A program made the translations under genes and the position numbers. Below are positions 11,701 to 20,900 of a stretch of DNA of 64,000 bases, piece by piece. The notes beneath the pieces are model-generated. The model saw only the letters and a program-made list of their open reading frames with translations. It did no database searches and was not told the DNA's origin. Origin of the DNA: Astropecten irregularis. Its lineage: Eukaryota > Echinodermata > Asteroidea > Paxillosida > Astropectinidae. The stretch is taken from NCBI GenBank assembly GCA_963971285.1, contig OZ020256.1:2234501-2298500 (forward strand). Direction: 5' to 3'. Positions within the stretch are counted from its first letter, which is position 1, and each line of letters starts with the position of its first letter.

Positions 11701-14700
11701 ATGAAGATTTCTGTGCATACATGCGAGCATTCACTCATGACTATGCAAATTAGGCTTGCCCTAATTCTGCATGAGTTTAACCAACATGTTTTTACTGACG
11801 ATCACTCATTACAATCACATACATGTATGACTAGTCAAACAATTTGATTCTCAACGCTTCTTTATGTGGAATATGTCTGGTCAGGAGACAGGGTCCTTTA
11901 TCTGCAAATTAGATGTTCATACTCAATTCTGCAGGTGTTTTTATACAAACATGTATGAAACACAATCACGCATCACGAATACAACTTTACTTTGTTCGCA
12001 GTCAGTGCCCATGAAATTCTGGGGGCACTCGCAGGTGTAGGCACCCCTATCGTCACCCAAGCACGTCCCCCCATTCAGGCAAGGCTGGTTTGTCCAACAG
12101 TAATCTGAGCAAATCAATTTTCAAAAAGTGGAAACGAAGTCTGTAACAACCCATACCCATAAACAGCTTGGACCAATCATGGCTGACTGACTGTGTATCC
12201 AGTGTGTACACAGCTGAACAATCCACTGTATACATGTATTGTGAGCAGCCATAACTTGGACCAATCATGGCTGATTGCACATTTGGTGCAAGCAGAGCAT
12301 AGGGCCTGTTTGTTTCGCACACGAGATCCGTGATCTGCAGATCCACGTCCCATGCAGGATATGCTCAAATGGGATCCGGATCAGCAGGATCATTGATCTC
12401 ATGCACGAAACAAACCAGCCCATAGACACATGATTCACAGTGCACATAAAGAACTGCCATCTTTGGTCCGAAAATTGGACCAGGGGCCGATTTCATAAAA
12501 CTTACGACGTGTCGCAGAGTTAAGACGCATCCTTTCTCTATGGACTCACCGCATAGATGCGACGCATCGCAGCTAGGATGCGTCACAAATCAAATTGCGA
12601 CGCGTTGCAGAGCTTTATGAAATCGGCCCCAGTTATGGCTGATTGCGCTTTGAGATTCAAAAGCAGCCATCTTTGGTCCAATACATTGTAGCTATGGCTA
12701 TGGCTTGAACCTACCATATTCACAGTTCATTCCAGTGTAATGCTCAGGACACTTGCAGTTGTAGCTCCCTTGGTCATTATCATCTACTTCCATGCAGGTG
12801 CCCGCGTTCAGACAAGGCTGGTGGTTCCCACAATACGTCAGATCTGACCGATCAAAAAGGGTGAAGACCGAACATGTTAATCTAAACCTCCATTTTGGGA
12901 ATTCCTTTCAAGAATCATAACCTATCTGAGAAATTGCAGGGTTTTTTTAGGGGAAGGAAAACCCAAGATTCTAGGGAAAATCCACGGGACTCCAAACCCA
13001 ATCAACAGGTTGCCCTCAGGAGGATTCGAACTAAGGACCCCACAGATGGAAGGGGAGGAGAGGAAGAACCACCCCGAATCCCCTGTCATCCATCTCCCAA
13101 GCATAACTTGACTTCAACGTTAAAATTTACACCAGTTTTTATAGCGAGTTAGCAAGAAATCGAGGTCGTACATGTACATTTGCAAAGATAAAACACACTT
13201 TTGCTAGCAAGGAGCACCACAACATTAAGATATATCTTTTCCAATGCTTACAGTACAGCTAGCTGCCCCAGCCTAGGGCATGAACAAGAATTAAGAATAC
13301 ATTTTGCCAATGAGCATTATTGCTGTAAAGCTGGCCCCTTCATAAACACAGTAGGAAACATGAAAAATGAAGGAAAAACCATCAGATATACAGGAATATG
13401 AAGTGGGTCATTCTGTGTTACATCAACCAGTGGTCCCAGGTATGACGTTTCATTAGAATAATGGAATAATTATGTCCAGTATGAATACGTGCAAACAATT
13501 AATATCCTCCACCATGCAGCTTTTGACATATAAACCATCTGTCCTAAACATTTGGAGGCGACGACCATTTTTCAAATAATCATCACAAAAACATGTAAAA
13601 CCACTCTAACACGCCCAAAAATGGCCGTTGCTTCCAAATTTGGATGAACGACGTGGAGCATAACATTAATTTTTCTAATTTCATCATTCTCATGAAATTT
13701 CATCAAAATCTGAGGAGGGTCTTTTCTAGGATTTTTAAAGTAATTTGGTTGACTTTTCACTTTGACCAAACTGCAAGATTGTAGAATTGCATTCATAAAA
13801 AACATGGTGTGATTTATTACACTGACTGATGATACTAGGGATGAAGAAATAGCGAGAAAGATGCAGACCATGGGCCAGAGACTACTATGATTGAAAACGT
13901 AAGCTGAGCTGGAGAAAATGTAGATGAGCAGCCGACTGACTGCTGGCATCAACATCATAAGTAAATGATTTACTAGCTTGATTAATGACTAAACTAGATC
14001 CATTCACCATATGTTCACATTACCAATGTTAGTCAAACATGCGTGTGTTGCTTCATAGGTACCATGACTCACCATGCGGCTAGATGCTACAATGTATTAG
14101 GCAAAGAATATCTAATATGGAGAGCACAGAATATGAAATGAGCGTTCAAGTATGTAAATGAAATTGAGGTATTGTGCTGGGCTGCATACATACACACACA
14201 CATGGACTTGGCCCAATGCCAGCCATACATATTGTACCGGTACATGGTGTATGTTATAAATTAATCATATGTATGTACATATTTCCAGTAGACCCTATTC
14301 AAATAATGATCCCTGTCGCTAACTTAGTCTAAGGGAGCACCTGCCCTTTGCCCCTACCCTAGCCCCAAACCGGAAAACACCATAATTATCATACTCTAAT
14401 GAATGTTGCACAACTGACCAGAATTGCATTGCTCAAGCAGACAATTTATGCTGCATTTAAAAAAAAAGAAACATTTCCTTAACATTAATTGTGTGTTACA
14501 TAAATTTATTCTATTCTTCAAATGACGAGGACGTCATCAATAAATGAATTTTTTATTTTTTTTTAATTATCAATTGGTAATCTTTTTGTCTATAAATGTG
14601 CTACACCATTTATCTGGATGTATTTTGAAATTAACGGTAGGTAATAATATGAATCTAATTTGCATCTTCACCTTTTTGCGATAAAAATGAGAGGAAAAAG

Positions 14701-17700
14701 CGATAGCTAGCACTCATGTACTTGTAAAAAGTGGATTAAAAATTAAAAATGTAAGTAAGGAGTAAGGAGGGCCTGATGTTGCAATCCTGGCAGAATCTTT
14801 CTAAAAGCAGATTATTTCAAACTGTACACTAACTATGTTCACTGAAAGTTCCCTTCCTGTGACTGCGTAAACGCTTTGCACATGTTACACAATGCGTATT
14901 GCGATACTATTAAAGATAGGATGAAATGGTTTTTGAATTGCTTTGGGGGTGGGGGCGGTGAAACATGTCCACTCCCCAAGCGGTTGATTTTTGAAGAGTT
15001 ACCTCCGTCATCAATGCAGGTCGGGTTGGAGAAGCTAAGAATCAGCTCGGCCAGCAGACAAGAGCATGCATTGTCTGTAGGACTGAACCGTACAAATCAC
15101 ATACATGCACATGTATGCAAAGGTCTATGGGTAATTGGGTATCATGCAACAATATAATATTAAAACTAGAGTGAATGAACCCTGTGGAGATAATGGAAGA
15201 CTTTTGAGAACCAGTCTTCAAGTCAACAGTGCACGCGCACGCAATTGTGAGCATGCGCGCGTTGTTTTGCGCGTGCGCTGTTGTGCGTGCGGCACGCACG
15301 TGCGCTGTTGACTCAAAGACCGGTTCTCAAAAGTCTCCCATTAACAATGGAGCAGTCCAGACCAGTCATAACCCGGTGCACCGCGTGATTAACTCTTCTG
15401 AGGAGAGACCGTTCAGACAGGACTGAGAATTTCACCCGGGTATAATGATCCCGCCGTCTTAAGGAGATGAGGGCCACAGCATTCTGTCCAGATCGTCCAC
15501 CTGAAAGCTTGGTTTCTTTCAGAGCCACGCTGGTTCCCTAAGGCATCAGTTTTACAGTGCACCATCAACTGAATACTGTAGTACTGTGCTTTTCAGTGAA
15601 ATATGTACACAATCGTACGACTCTCTCTCTCTAAACAAAAAGCCCCATCTCAGTCCGAGTAAGCTTGCATGGCCAACAATGCAACTTCAAAGCGTTCATT
15701 CTTTTGTTTTTCAAACACTATTCCTTCGATGCTTTGTGTTTCGCTTCACAAATTGACAGATCTAAATTGATAATTACTAACGTGTGTTTTGTTGTTGCCA
15801 TCATGCATCTTTTTAGAACTGAATCTATTGGGCTGTTGGGACCTGTTAGTTTTGCGCACAGGATCCCACATCTGCGAATCCCCGTCCTATGCAGGGTACG
15901 CTTAAATGAGATCTGGATCAGCAGGGTCACTGATCTTGTGCATGAAGCAAACATGCCCTTCGACCTTTGCAATTCACATTTGAAGAATGTCTGATACACT
16001 GACTTCACTTCATTGCATACTGCACAAATCAATTCCAATTCCCCTGACTGAATACACTGTAGCTATGTCACACTACCAGTCTTCTTGAAGGTACTTTGGA
16101 GTACTGCTTTACATGTGGATATTAACAGATATGAATCGGTGTAACGTACCTTGATCACACAGAGGTCCTCCCCAGCCCACAGCGCAGATACAGTCTCCCG
16201 ACGTTGCGTTACAATGTCCGTTTACGCAGTCGTTGGAACACTGGTCACACAACTCCCCTTCCCAGCCTTGGTCACAACTGAAATTCATAAAATGTCATAA
16301 AATTCTGGTAATAAAAGCTGCACAAAATAAGCCAACTGAAAATACCAAACTCATCATAACTCATCGTTTTTCATTATCAATCGTAGGACTTGCATGTATG
16401 ATGCATTGCAGCCCTACGTAGGGTACAATGGGTTATAAATCCTTCATAACTCAAGTTACGATCGGTCATAGGGCTTCATGAAATTGACCCCAGGAATAAA
16501 CTATGAAGTGGTTTTTATACCATATGAATTAAAATTCAAGAAATTCAACTACAAAAAGTAAAATGCAACATTACTTGTGTTGTAATTTAAGTAATTAAAG
16601 GTTGGGTTAGACCTTGGGAATAGATACACTTTTAATTTTTCTACGACGAAGATACATGTCCATAACACTTACACGCATTCGCCTGAATTTTCACAGCCGC
16701 CATGTTGGCAACCCTCCTTGCAAGTAACAGGAACATCTACAGTGTAGCAGGATTTAACAAGACAAGAATTGAGTGATGAAGAATCCAAATAGAAACGTGT
16801 CGCAATATGAGTCTGAAACGTGTCACAGTTTGAGTCTGAAACATGTCACAGATTGAGTCTGAAATGTGTCGCAGTTTGAGTCTGAAACGTGTCACAGTTT
16901 GAGTCTTAAACGTGTCACAGTTTGAGTCTGAAGCGTGTCACAGTTTGAGTCTGAAACGTGTCACAGTTTGAGTCTGAAAAGTGTTACAGTTTGAGTCTGA
17001 AACGTGTCGCAGTTTGAGTCTGAAACGTGTCACAGTTTGAGTTTAAAACATGTCACGGTTTGAGTCTGATGCAAATTTGAATTTTGGACAACATGACCAT
17101 CACAGCGTCAGTTTATGAGCTGACACAGTACATGATACACAACATACCAAGGGATTAGATTGAGGAATTTCAAGCAGCTCTTATCTTGTGTGGTAGATGC
17201 AGAGGGTTAGGGTTAGGGTTAAAAGGAACATAAATCCAAACTTAAATGAAATCATCAATCAAAGAGCAACTGAACCTTGGGGCGTTGGTGGTGTGACACC
17301 GCTGCAGGAGCACATGGACCTGTTGGCCTTGGGTGAGATGCCATTACTGGAACAGGAGTTGGGGCAATAGCCTTGATTGACGCAGCCAGCCATGATGCTC
17401 ATCTTAGTCTCTCCCAACGAGGCCAGGGTGTAGGGGTCCGGGCAAGCTTCACAGGGTCGACATCGCTGTTCCAGACAGAAAAACCTGCAAACGTACAACG
17501 TACAGAGAGATGTCATTAAGGAAAGGTTTTATTTCATGCTTGAAATGTTCATGCTTGGAGTTAGAAGGATGCATTTCGATCATTAAGCCTTTGATAAAGA
17601 TTCTGTTAGGAAACAAGTCAGGCCCTCCTATAAACTTCAAACATTTGATAAATTACAGGTCATTATTTTCGCTGATGAAGCAGTTTGCAGTGGTATTAAC

Positions 17701-18042
17701 TCATCAAAGCTAATTACCGTTATGCCTTATATTTATCTTTTTTTGGGGCTAGCACACCGAGTCAGCTTATTGTAGTTTTTACTAGCCCCTACATGTATGT
17801 TGATCCACAACTTAACAGTTTTTATTATACATAAGTTTTAAAAATGAAAAACTGGGTCAAGATCATAACGTGTGCGCAGTATAGGACCACTCAGGCACTC
17901 ACCCTGGATTGCATTCTCTTGGGCAATATTCCTCTGGAATTTCTTCGATGAGGATATGCGGACAGGCAACTGAAGCTGACACTGACTGCAATAGACCTGG
18001 GAGCAGCAATACAGCCACGCTGCACAGAAGGACAAGCCCCAT
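5273..18042 (-). CDS. Receptor A: Cys-rich/EGF, TM, FN3-like, death-fold receptor (spliced gene)
   Basis: Predicted type I membrane receptor. Exons recovered, 5' to 3' on the minus strand: 18042-17903 (signal peptide), 17484-17276 (Cys-rich), 16736-16673, 16277-16150, 12843-12715, 12104-11991 and 10790-10721 (EGF-like), 9870-9721 (transmembrane), 6819-6559 (FN3-like), 5709-5273 (death fold, stop). All junctions keep frame except 10721 to 9870: the 10.7-kb exon appears to end in phase 2 and the TM exon needs phase 1, so a short exon is missing or the donor is misplaced. Recovered coding length is 1702 bp, about 567 residues. A gacag|gcc acceptor-like site lies just before the start ATG, suggesting an upstream non-coding exon. 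The closest relative in view is receptor B, the next gene upstream (22.3-32.1 kb). The family (EGF receptor with an intracellular death fold) is inferred from domains; ligand and pathway are unknown. Confidence 0.8.
6559..6819 (-). CDS. Receptor A exon: cytoplasmic fibronectin-III-like domain
   Basis: An 87-codon exon, phase 1-1. The ending [19 protein letters not shown] matches the FN3 F-G region (GLxPGxxYxFxVxA). The middle CSIQTCSCL matches CNALEVCSCL in receptor B (23446-23736), so these domains are orthologous in position. It lies C-terminal to the transmembrane exon, hence is predicted cytoplasmic, which is unusual for FN3 (integrin beta-4 is a known precedent). Assignment to FN3 is by pattern only; another beta-sandwich is possible. 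Confidence 0.75.
6980..7266 (+). mobile_element. tRNA-derived SINE family S3, copy 1
   Basis: Opens with a tRNA-like head (AGGTTGGCGTAACGGTTC as an A-box remnant, GGGTTCAAGTCCGGCT as B box). Then comes a body with ATTGGGTTTTCAGTCCCTAC and a tail of (ATA)n at 7246-7266. Body words recur at 31655-31925 and, in reverse, at about 12925-13090. Confidence 0.78.
7843..8010 (+). mobile_element. tRNA-derived SINE family S1, copy 1 (tRNA-like head 7911-7982)
   Basis: A tRNA-like core has A box TGGCTCAGTTGGTAGAGCG and B box GGTTCGAATCCC, with a 7-bp acceptor pairing GGCTGGA/TCCAGTC. The anticodon stem has a T-T mismatch and the loop lacks the invariant T33, so it is not a functional tRNA. The flanks TTTCATGGCTTCTGACTGCC and TTTTTCTTTGTTCACTTTT recur at 10.1, 48.8 and 57.0 kb, which shows a dispersed SINE. 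Confidence 0.8.
8174..8420. mobile_element. Inverted-repeat element family M5, copy 1
   Basis: Bounded by GGGGCCAATTTCATAGA and TCTATGAAATTGGCCCA. Related copies at about 30402-30644 and 53081-53328 share the termini, GCTTAGCACAAAAA-type words and TAGCACAA. Non-coding MITE family, all three copies in introns. Confidence 0.78.
8549..8757. mobile_element. Family M4 element, copy 2
   Basis: Begins GTTTACGAAACGGTGGCACAG and ends GCGGAGCCTGAG; interior shares CAGCCAAAAGCCTCTATTTT with the copy at 21.9 kb. Intronic in receptor A. Confidence 0.7.
9179..9250. repeat. GT-rich minisatellite, unit about 16 bp
   Basis: GGGTGTGTCCATGGGG-type units, about five copies with one- or two-base length changes. 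In receptor A intron. Not coding despite open frames. Confidence 0.8.
9721..9870 (-). CDS. Receptor A exon: transmembrane helix
   Basis: A 150-bp, phase 1-1 exon. About 23 hydrophobic residues ([20 protein letters not shown]) are followed at once by RRRLRL, a strong stop-transfer signal that places the C-terminal side in the cytoplasm. A short Ser-rich stretch (CSNSSSSGG) ends the exon. Acceptor CTCTAG, donor GTGAGT. The equivalent exon in receptor B is 25376-25513. Confidence 0.85.
10028..10200 (+). mobile_element. tRNA-derived SINE family S1, copy 2
   Basis: Same layout as the copy at 7.9 kb: TTTCATGGCTTCTGACTGCC, tRNA-like head with GCTTAGTTGGTAAGAGCACC and GGTTCGAATCCC, then TTTTTCTTTGTTCACTTTTC. 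It has an extra base in the D loop. Confidence 0.78.
10440..10685 (-). mobile_element. tRNA-derived SINE family S2, reverse copy
   Basis: Minus strand: GTGGCCTAGTGGTCTGGAG (A box), GAGTTCGAATCCAGCC (B box), then GGTGCTTGCGTCCTTGGGCA and CACCCAGGTGTAAAATGGGT. The complete copy is at 22913-23275. It ends about 35 bp from the receptor A exon 10721-10790. Confidence 0.8.
10721..10790 (-). CDS. Receptor A exon: partial EGF-like repeat 5 (3' end uncertain)
   Basis: Encodes [20 protein letters not shown] followed by EPD, with the C-x3-C-x5-C spacing of an EGF start. The best donor, GTACGT after the Asp codon, leaves phase 2, which does not fit the transmembrane exon (needs phase 1). Without that splice the frame runs on to YVCHVC and stops after about 13 more residues. 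Either a short exon lies unseen between 9.87 and 10.72 kb, or the transcript can end here as a secreted form. Confidence 0.6.
11991..12104 (-). CDS. Receptor A exon: EGF-like repeat 4
   Basis: One complete EGF module, 38 residues, phase 1-1: [19 protein letters not shown], then [17 protein letters not shown]. All six Cys and the Gly-x-x-Cys ending are present. Acceptor TTGCTCAG, donor GTAAAG. It matches the preceding repeat at C-x4-QPCLNxGTC. The intron before it contains two palindromic repeats (12301-12422 and 12482-12631). Confidence 0.88.
12301..12422. mobile_element. Palindromic element family M1, copy 1
   Basis: Starts AGGGCCTGTTTGTTTCGCAC and ends CACGAAACAAACCAGCCC. Interior repeats GATCCGTGATC and CATTGATC. 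Other copies: 15830-15960, 26598-26700 and 37212-37336. In the 12-kb receptor A intron. Confidence 0.8.
12482..12631. mobile_element. Palindromic element, about 150 bp
   Basis: Ends GGGGCCGATTTCATAAA and TTTATGAAATCGGCCCC; interior GACGTGTCGCAGAGTTAAGA against TGCGACGCGTTGCAGAGC. CpG-rich compared with the surrounding intron. Single copy in the window. Confidence 0.75.
12715..12843 (-). CDS. Receptor A exon: EGF-like repeat 3
   Basis: A single EGF module of 43 residues in one phase 1-1 exon: [20 protein letters not shown], then [16 protein letters not shown]. It has the six Cys, the CLNxGTC word and the aromatic-Gly before Cys 6 expected of the family. Acceptor CGGTCAG, donor GTAGGT. Its closest partner in the window is the next exon at 11991-12104, so these two probably arose by internal duplication. 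Confidence 0.88.
12925..13090 (-). mobile_element. tRNA-derived SINE family S3, truncated reverse copy
   Basis: On the minus strand it reads TAGTTCGAATCCTCCTGAGG (B box) followed by GATTGGGTTTGGAGTCCC and GGGTTTTCCTTCCCC, matching family S3 order. It lies about 80 bp upstream of EGF exon 12715-12843 of receptor A. Confidence 0.62.
15199..15337. repeat. GC-rich inverted repeat with alternating CG/CA core
   Basis: Arms AGACTTTTGAGAACCAGTC and GACCGGTTCTCAAAAGTCT fold back; the core alternates purine and pyrimidine (CACGCGCACG, GCATGCGCGCG, GCGCGTGCGC). In receptor A intron. Likely a MITE remnant. Confidence 0.7.
15830..15960. mobile_element. Palindromic element family M1, copy 2
   Basis: Shares GATCTGGATCAGCAGGGTCA and CTGATCTTGTGCATGAAGCA with copy 1; left end degraded. 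Intron of receptor A. Confidence 0.68.
16150..16277 (-). CDS. Receptor A exon: end of EGF 1 plus EGF 2
   Basis: Encodes [17 protein letters not shown] followed by [19 protein letters not shown] and GGPLCDQ: the end of one EGF repeat and all of a short second one (C-x3-C-x5-C-x-C-x8-C spacing). Acceptor ATTTCAG, donor GTACGT, phase 2 to phase 1. Gly-x-Gly-Trp turns before the last Cys are typical of tenascin/DSL-type EGF repeats. Confidence 0.82.
16343..16492. mobile_element. Inverted-repeat element family M2, copy 1
   Basis: Interior words GCATTGCAGCCCTACGTAGG and CTCAAGTTACGATCGGTC and end GGGCTTCATGAAATTGACCCC. Other copies: 23801-23945, 49877-49998, 50600-50738. Confidence 0.7.
16673..16736 (-). 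CDS. Receptor A exon: first half of EGF-like repeat 1
   Basis: A 64-bp exon encoding [19 protein letters not shown] and the next Cys, the first half of a tenascin-type EGF repeat. It starts in phase 1 and ends in phase 2 at GTAAGT. The adjoining exon (16277-16150) continues with [13 protein letters not shown] and completes the repeat. A 23-bp minisatellite sits about 60 bp upstream of its acceptor. Confidence 0.75.
16794..17072. repeat. 23-bp minisatellite, about 12 copies
   Basis: Unit GAGTCTGAAACGTGTCACAG plus TTT, repeated about 12 times with single-base variants (ACATGTC, GTGTCGC, TTAAAC). Lies in the receptor A intron between the Cys-rich exon and the first EGF exon, about 60 bp from the latter's acceptor. 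Confidence 0.9.
17204..17221. repeat. Interstitial telomere-type repeat, three units
   Basis: GGGTTAGGGTTAGGGTTA, three exact TTAGGG units, in the receptor A intron just 3' of the Cys-rich exon. TTAGGG is the usual telomere repeat of deuterostomes. Confidence 0.8.
17276..17484 (-). CDS. Receptor A exon: N-terminal Cys-rich domain
   Basis: Encodes about 69 residues with a pattern FFC-x4-RC-x2-C-x2-CPDPY, then C-x4-GYCP-x2-C. The same spacing and the CPDPY word occur in receptor B at 29313-29518, which shows the two heads are homologous. The Cys spacing is loosely TNF-receptor-like, but I cannot assign it to a named family. Acceptor TTTGCAG; donor GTTCAG is weak but is the only one that keeps the frame. 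Starts in phase 2 and ends in phase 1. Confidence 0.78.
17903..18042 (-). CDS. Receptor A exon: start codon and signal peptide
   Basis: The start is ATG at 18042 in a good Kozak context (gccATGG). The first 24 or so residues begin [18 protein letters not shown], a clear hydrophobic signal peptide with cleavage likely after the SVSA stretch. The mature N-terminus begins with a VACPH motif and has further Cys near its end (YCPREC). The exon ends in phase 2 at a GTGAGT donor, and the next exon supplies one G to make Gly. Confidence 0.82.
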
Positions 18043-19238
18043 GGCCTGTCAAGAACCAAACACAATGTTCAGCAAAACATCATTATTTTACGCTGCTGTT
18101 CATTTAATAAAAATCGAGTCGGGTTTTCGCTATTTTCCCGTGACTCAGATGTCAGATTGAGCTCAAATTTTCACAGGTTTATCATTTCATGTAAATGTTT
18201 GATCAGACAAAGTGTGAGTGCAGTCCTGTGACCTTTACCAATCATGTATTGTACCTTTAATCACTTTGTAAACAAATATTGTAAACTGTACGTTTGAACT
18301 CAGTTGCTGCAGCTGGTCATTGTTGGTGAAACTGAAATCAACTGAAAGCAAATAAACTCGATTTTTCTTATAAAACACGCAGAATAGTTTAGGGCCTACT
18401 TTAATCTTCATGTTTGTTCCAAAAATCGTTTGGATGAATGATCTTTGCCGGAATTAAAGACTCTAAATCTTGATTTGCTTGAAAAACCCAGCATATTCTG
18501 ATGAACCAAGATTTCCATTGGTGACTGTTTGCACTATTTACGAACTGTTGAGTCCATTCTCTGTCTCAATTTCAATAGTTTTTTTGGGAGGCCTTGCAAC
18601 GCTTCCTTTAGTACTAGGCCTTAGCCTACATCATGTACATCAGGCATATTGCCATTGGCATTGACTGACGTTGATTTCCTTGTCGAGTAACGAATTAGGC
18701 CCTACATTTCAATATTTGTTGATCATGTGGAAATGGTCAGCCTCAACTACACTATTATTTGTATCAATATTATCACCTATAATACTCACCTTTGCTAATG
18801 CCTACAAGTCATGCAAACAATGGCAACAACTCGTGAAAATTGAACCAGATCTCACTCACACCCATCCCACACTTCTTCCTCCATTTTTTTACCAAATTCC
18901 CCTTACACGTACACGTTGACGTTGTCTGCGTGCAGTGGATATGAGCAGTCGTGTTACCAGACCAATGAATCTGACTATTATTGATCCGCATTCTGCAGCA
19001 TTATGTCTGCAGCGTACAATCTCCAATATTTGCCTAACTCTCAGCGTGCATGTAGTAACGGTCTCCCATTGATCTGCCTAACTCTGTACTCTGCCGTAAT
19101 TAAAGGGCCTTAAAAAATAATAAGGTTAATAGGTCGTTGGTCCTGTGTCCCATGAATTGGTCCTCAGCGTGCTATAACCGGTATATCTTTTTGGGATAGC
19201 TTTTTTTCCATGGAAATAAAATGTTTTTCTTCATTTTT

Positions 19239-19573
19239 AAAGGTAATATCATACATTGGTTTTTGTCAAAGAAATACAGATTGGGCAAAAATATCAAGGA
19301 CGAAAAATTTCAGTCCCATACGGTGCCCACATAAACAGTGAAAAACGGCCACAGTATTTCTTAAGTCTTTTCTCTTTTATTTTTGATCTTTTAAAAGATC
19401 AAACAGATTTTCGGTCGTTGTTTTACTATTAATTTCTGGATAAATACACCATGTCAGGCGGAAACATTTTAATTGTATGTTTCTACCACCACCATCGATA
19501 AGACGCTGTAAGTTATAGGTAAATCTGTGACCATTTCTGTTTTGGTGTCTTACCAAAGTATGATACTACCTTT
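19239..19573 (-). mobile_element. 350-bp inverted-repeat element family M3, copy 1
   Basis: Reverse orientation to the 24.9-kb copy: AAACGGCCACAGTATTTCTT and TTTCTACCACCACCATC, ending ACCAAAGTATGATACTACC. Lies in the spacer upstream of receptor A. Confidence 0.82.
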
Positions 19574-20548
19574 AATGCAATGGAAACTTGCAAACTGCTC
19601 ATCAGCCAAAATAATCGGACCTGGCATTTATAAAATGCTTGGTGTTAGGAGGGCCTGATGCATTTCGGTCCTAGCAGGATCTTTATCAAAGGCTGAATGA
19701 CAAGAGGACACCATAATAAACAAGTTTGACATAATGGATGAAAGGATTATTTAGACAAGGGCGGGGCCAGGGGAGGCGGGAGGGAGGGTTCAGAGTAACC
19801 ATGCAAGGAGGGTGGGGTTGGTAAAGTGTGCATGGTCAGGTTAAAGGGACATTTTAGCGACCAAGAATGGACAAAAAAGGTGGACAATTTAGCAATGACC
19901 GTCAAAGGGGTGAAGAGGCATGCGTGGGGATGATGAGGGAACAGGCATGAAAAATTGAGGTGATTTATTAATGGGGTATAGAAAATAGGATGGAAAACTT
20001 GAGAAGAAGGTGAAACTTGTACACACAGCTGTCTTTCATCTTTTATTTAAGAAGTTTAATTCATATAACTCAATTTGCAGCAGATCACTCTAAGTTGAGG
20101 CAGTTAACCCCCACCCCCCCCCCCCCCATCATTTAAAAAGGACCTATCTACCTTTTTGCACTATTACATATATCAATGGATTCAATGGAATCTAGGTAAA
20201 AAGAATTTTGCTGCTGGTTTGTACTGTAGTATAGTGCAGCATTTCTTTACTATAGCTACAATTATGCTAGAGGGATGCTCAGGATGAACTTGTTCCCCAT
20301 GTGCTTACTACATAAACTGTATCTATCTCAACAGTGGTTCAGGCTCGGCATGTTTTATACAGTACAGCTATAGACTGGTGTATGCAGGATCCACTTACAT
20401 AATTGTACCAAAGTATAATTGTAGTTTTGATTACAATTATTTGTATAAACATTTGCATACTTGAACTCAATGGTGCTCACAAAAACAGGTGTTTATAGGG
20501 AGCACTGCATATACAATGTAGAAGCATACTGCCCATTTAAAATGATTT

Positions 20549-20900
20549 AATTTGTCAAAGGTGTGGCCTTAGTCTGCGAGATGGCCCCCTGTTAATGGCC
20601 GCCTTTCAGCCGAGAGGCGGCCATGCTGAAATTGTTATTACCAGACTATTAATGAAGAATATGAAATAAATCGATTTTAACAATATTTTCAACAATGAAA
20701 TAGGGGCCCTTGGAGAGAAGCATGATACATGTACCGACCATGAAACTAAATTTTGTCAAAAGGTTTGGCCTTGGTCTGCAAGATGGCCGCCTTTCAGCCG
20801 AAAGGCGGCCATGCTGAAGCCAGCAGTTTATATCAGCCTATTAATGAAGAACACGAAATAAATTGATTTAACAATATTTCAATATAACGATGAAATAATA
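20549..20900. repeat. Direct duplication, each unit with a GC hairpin
   Basis: Units at about 20549-20705 and 20750-20900 share GTCAAA, GGCCTT(A/G)GTCTGC, a hairpin, CATGCTGAA and AATGAAGAA. In unit 2 the hairpin (20782-20811) is perfect: ATGGCCGCCTTTC, loop AGCC, GAAAGGCGGCCAT. In unit 1 (20595-20624) it has one mismatch. Confidence 0.8.

Noticed and set aside
13572-13958. 128-codon open frame on the minus strand inside the receptor A intron
   Set aside because: No recognisable domain, low-complexity hydrophobic start, no splice signals joining it to neighbours in frame. Best seen as chance.
14990-15060. Possible small EGF exon on the minus strand (NPTCIDDGG)
   Set aside because: Only about 33 bp between an acceptor-like and a donor-like site. 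The neighbouring exons already join in frame without it.
15313-15528. 71-codon minus-strand frame next to the GC palindrome
   Set aside because: No domain resemblance; also compared from memory with snRNA, RNase P and rRNA and no match seen.
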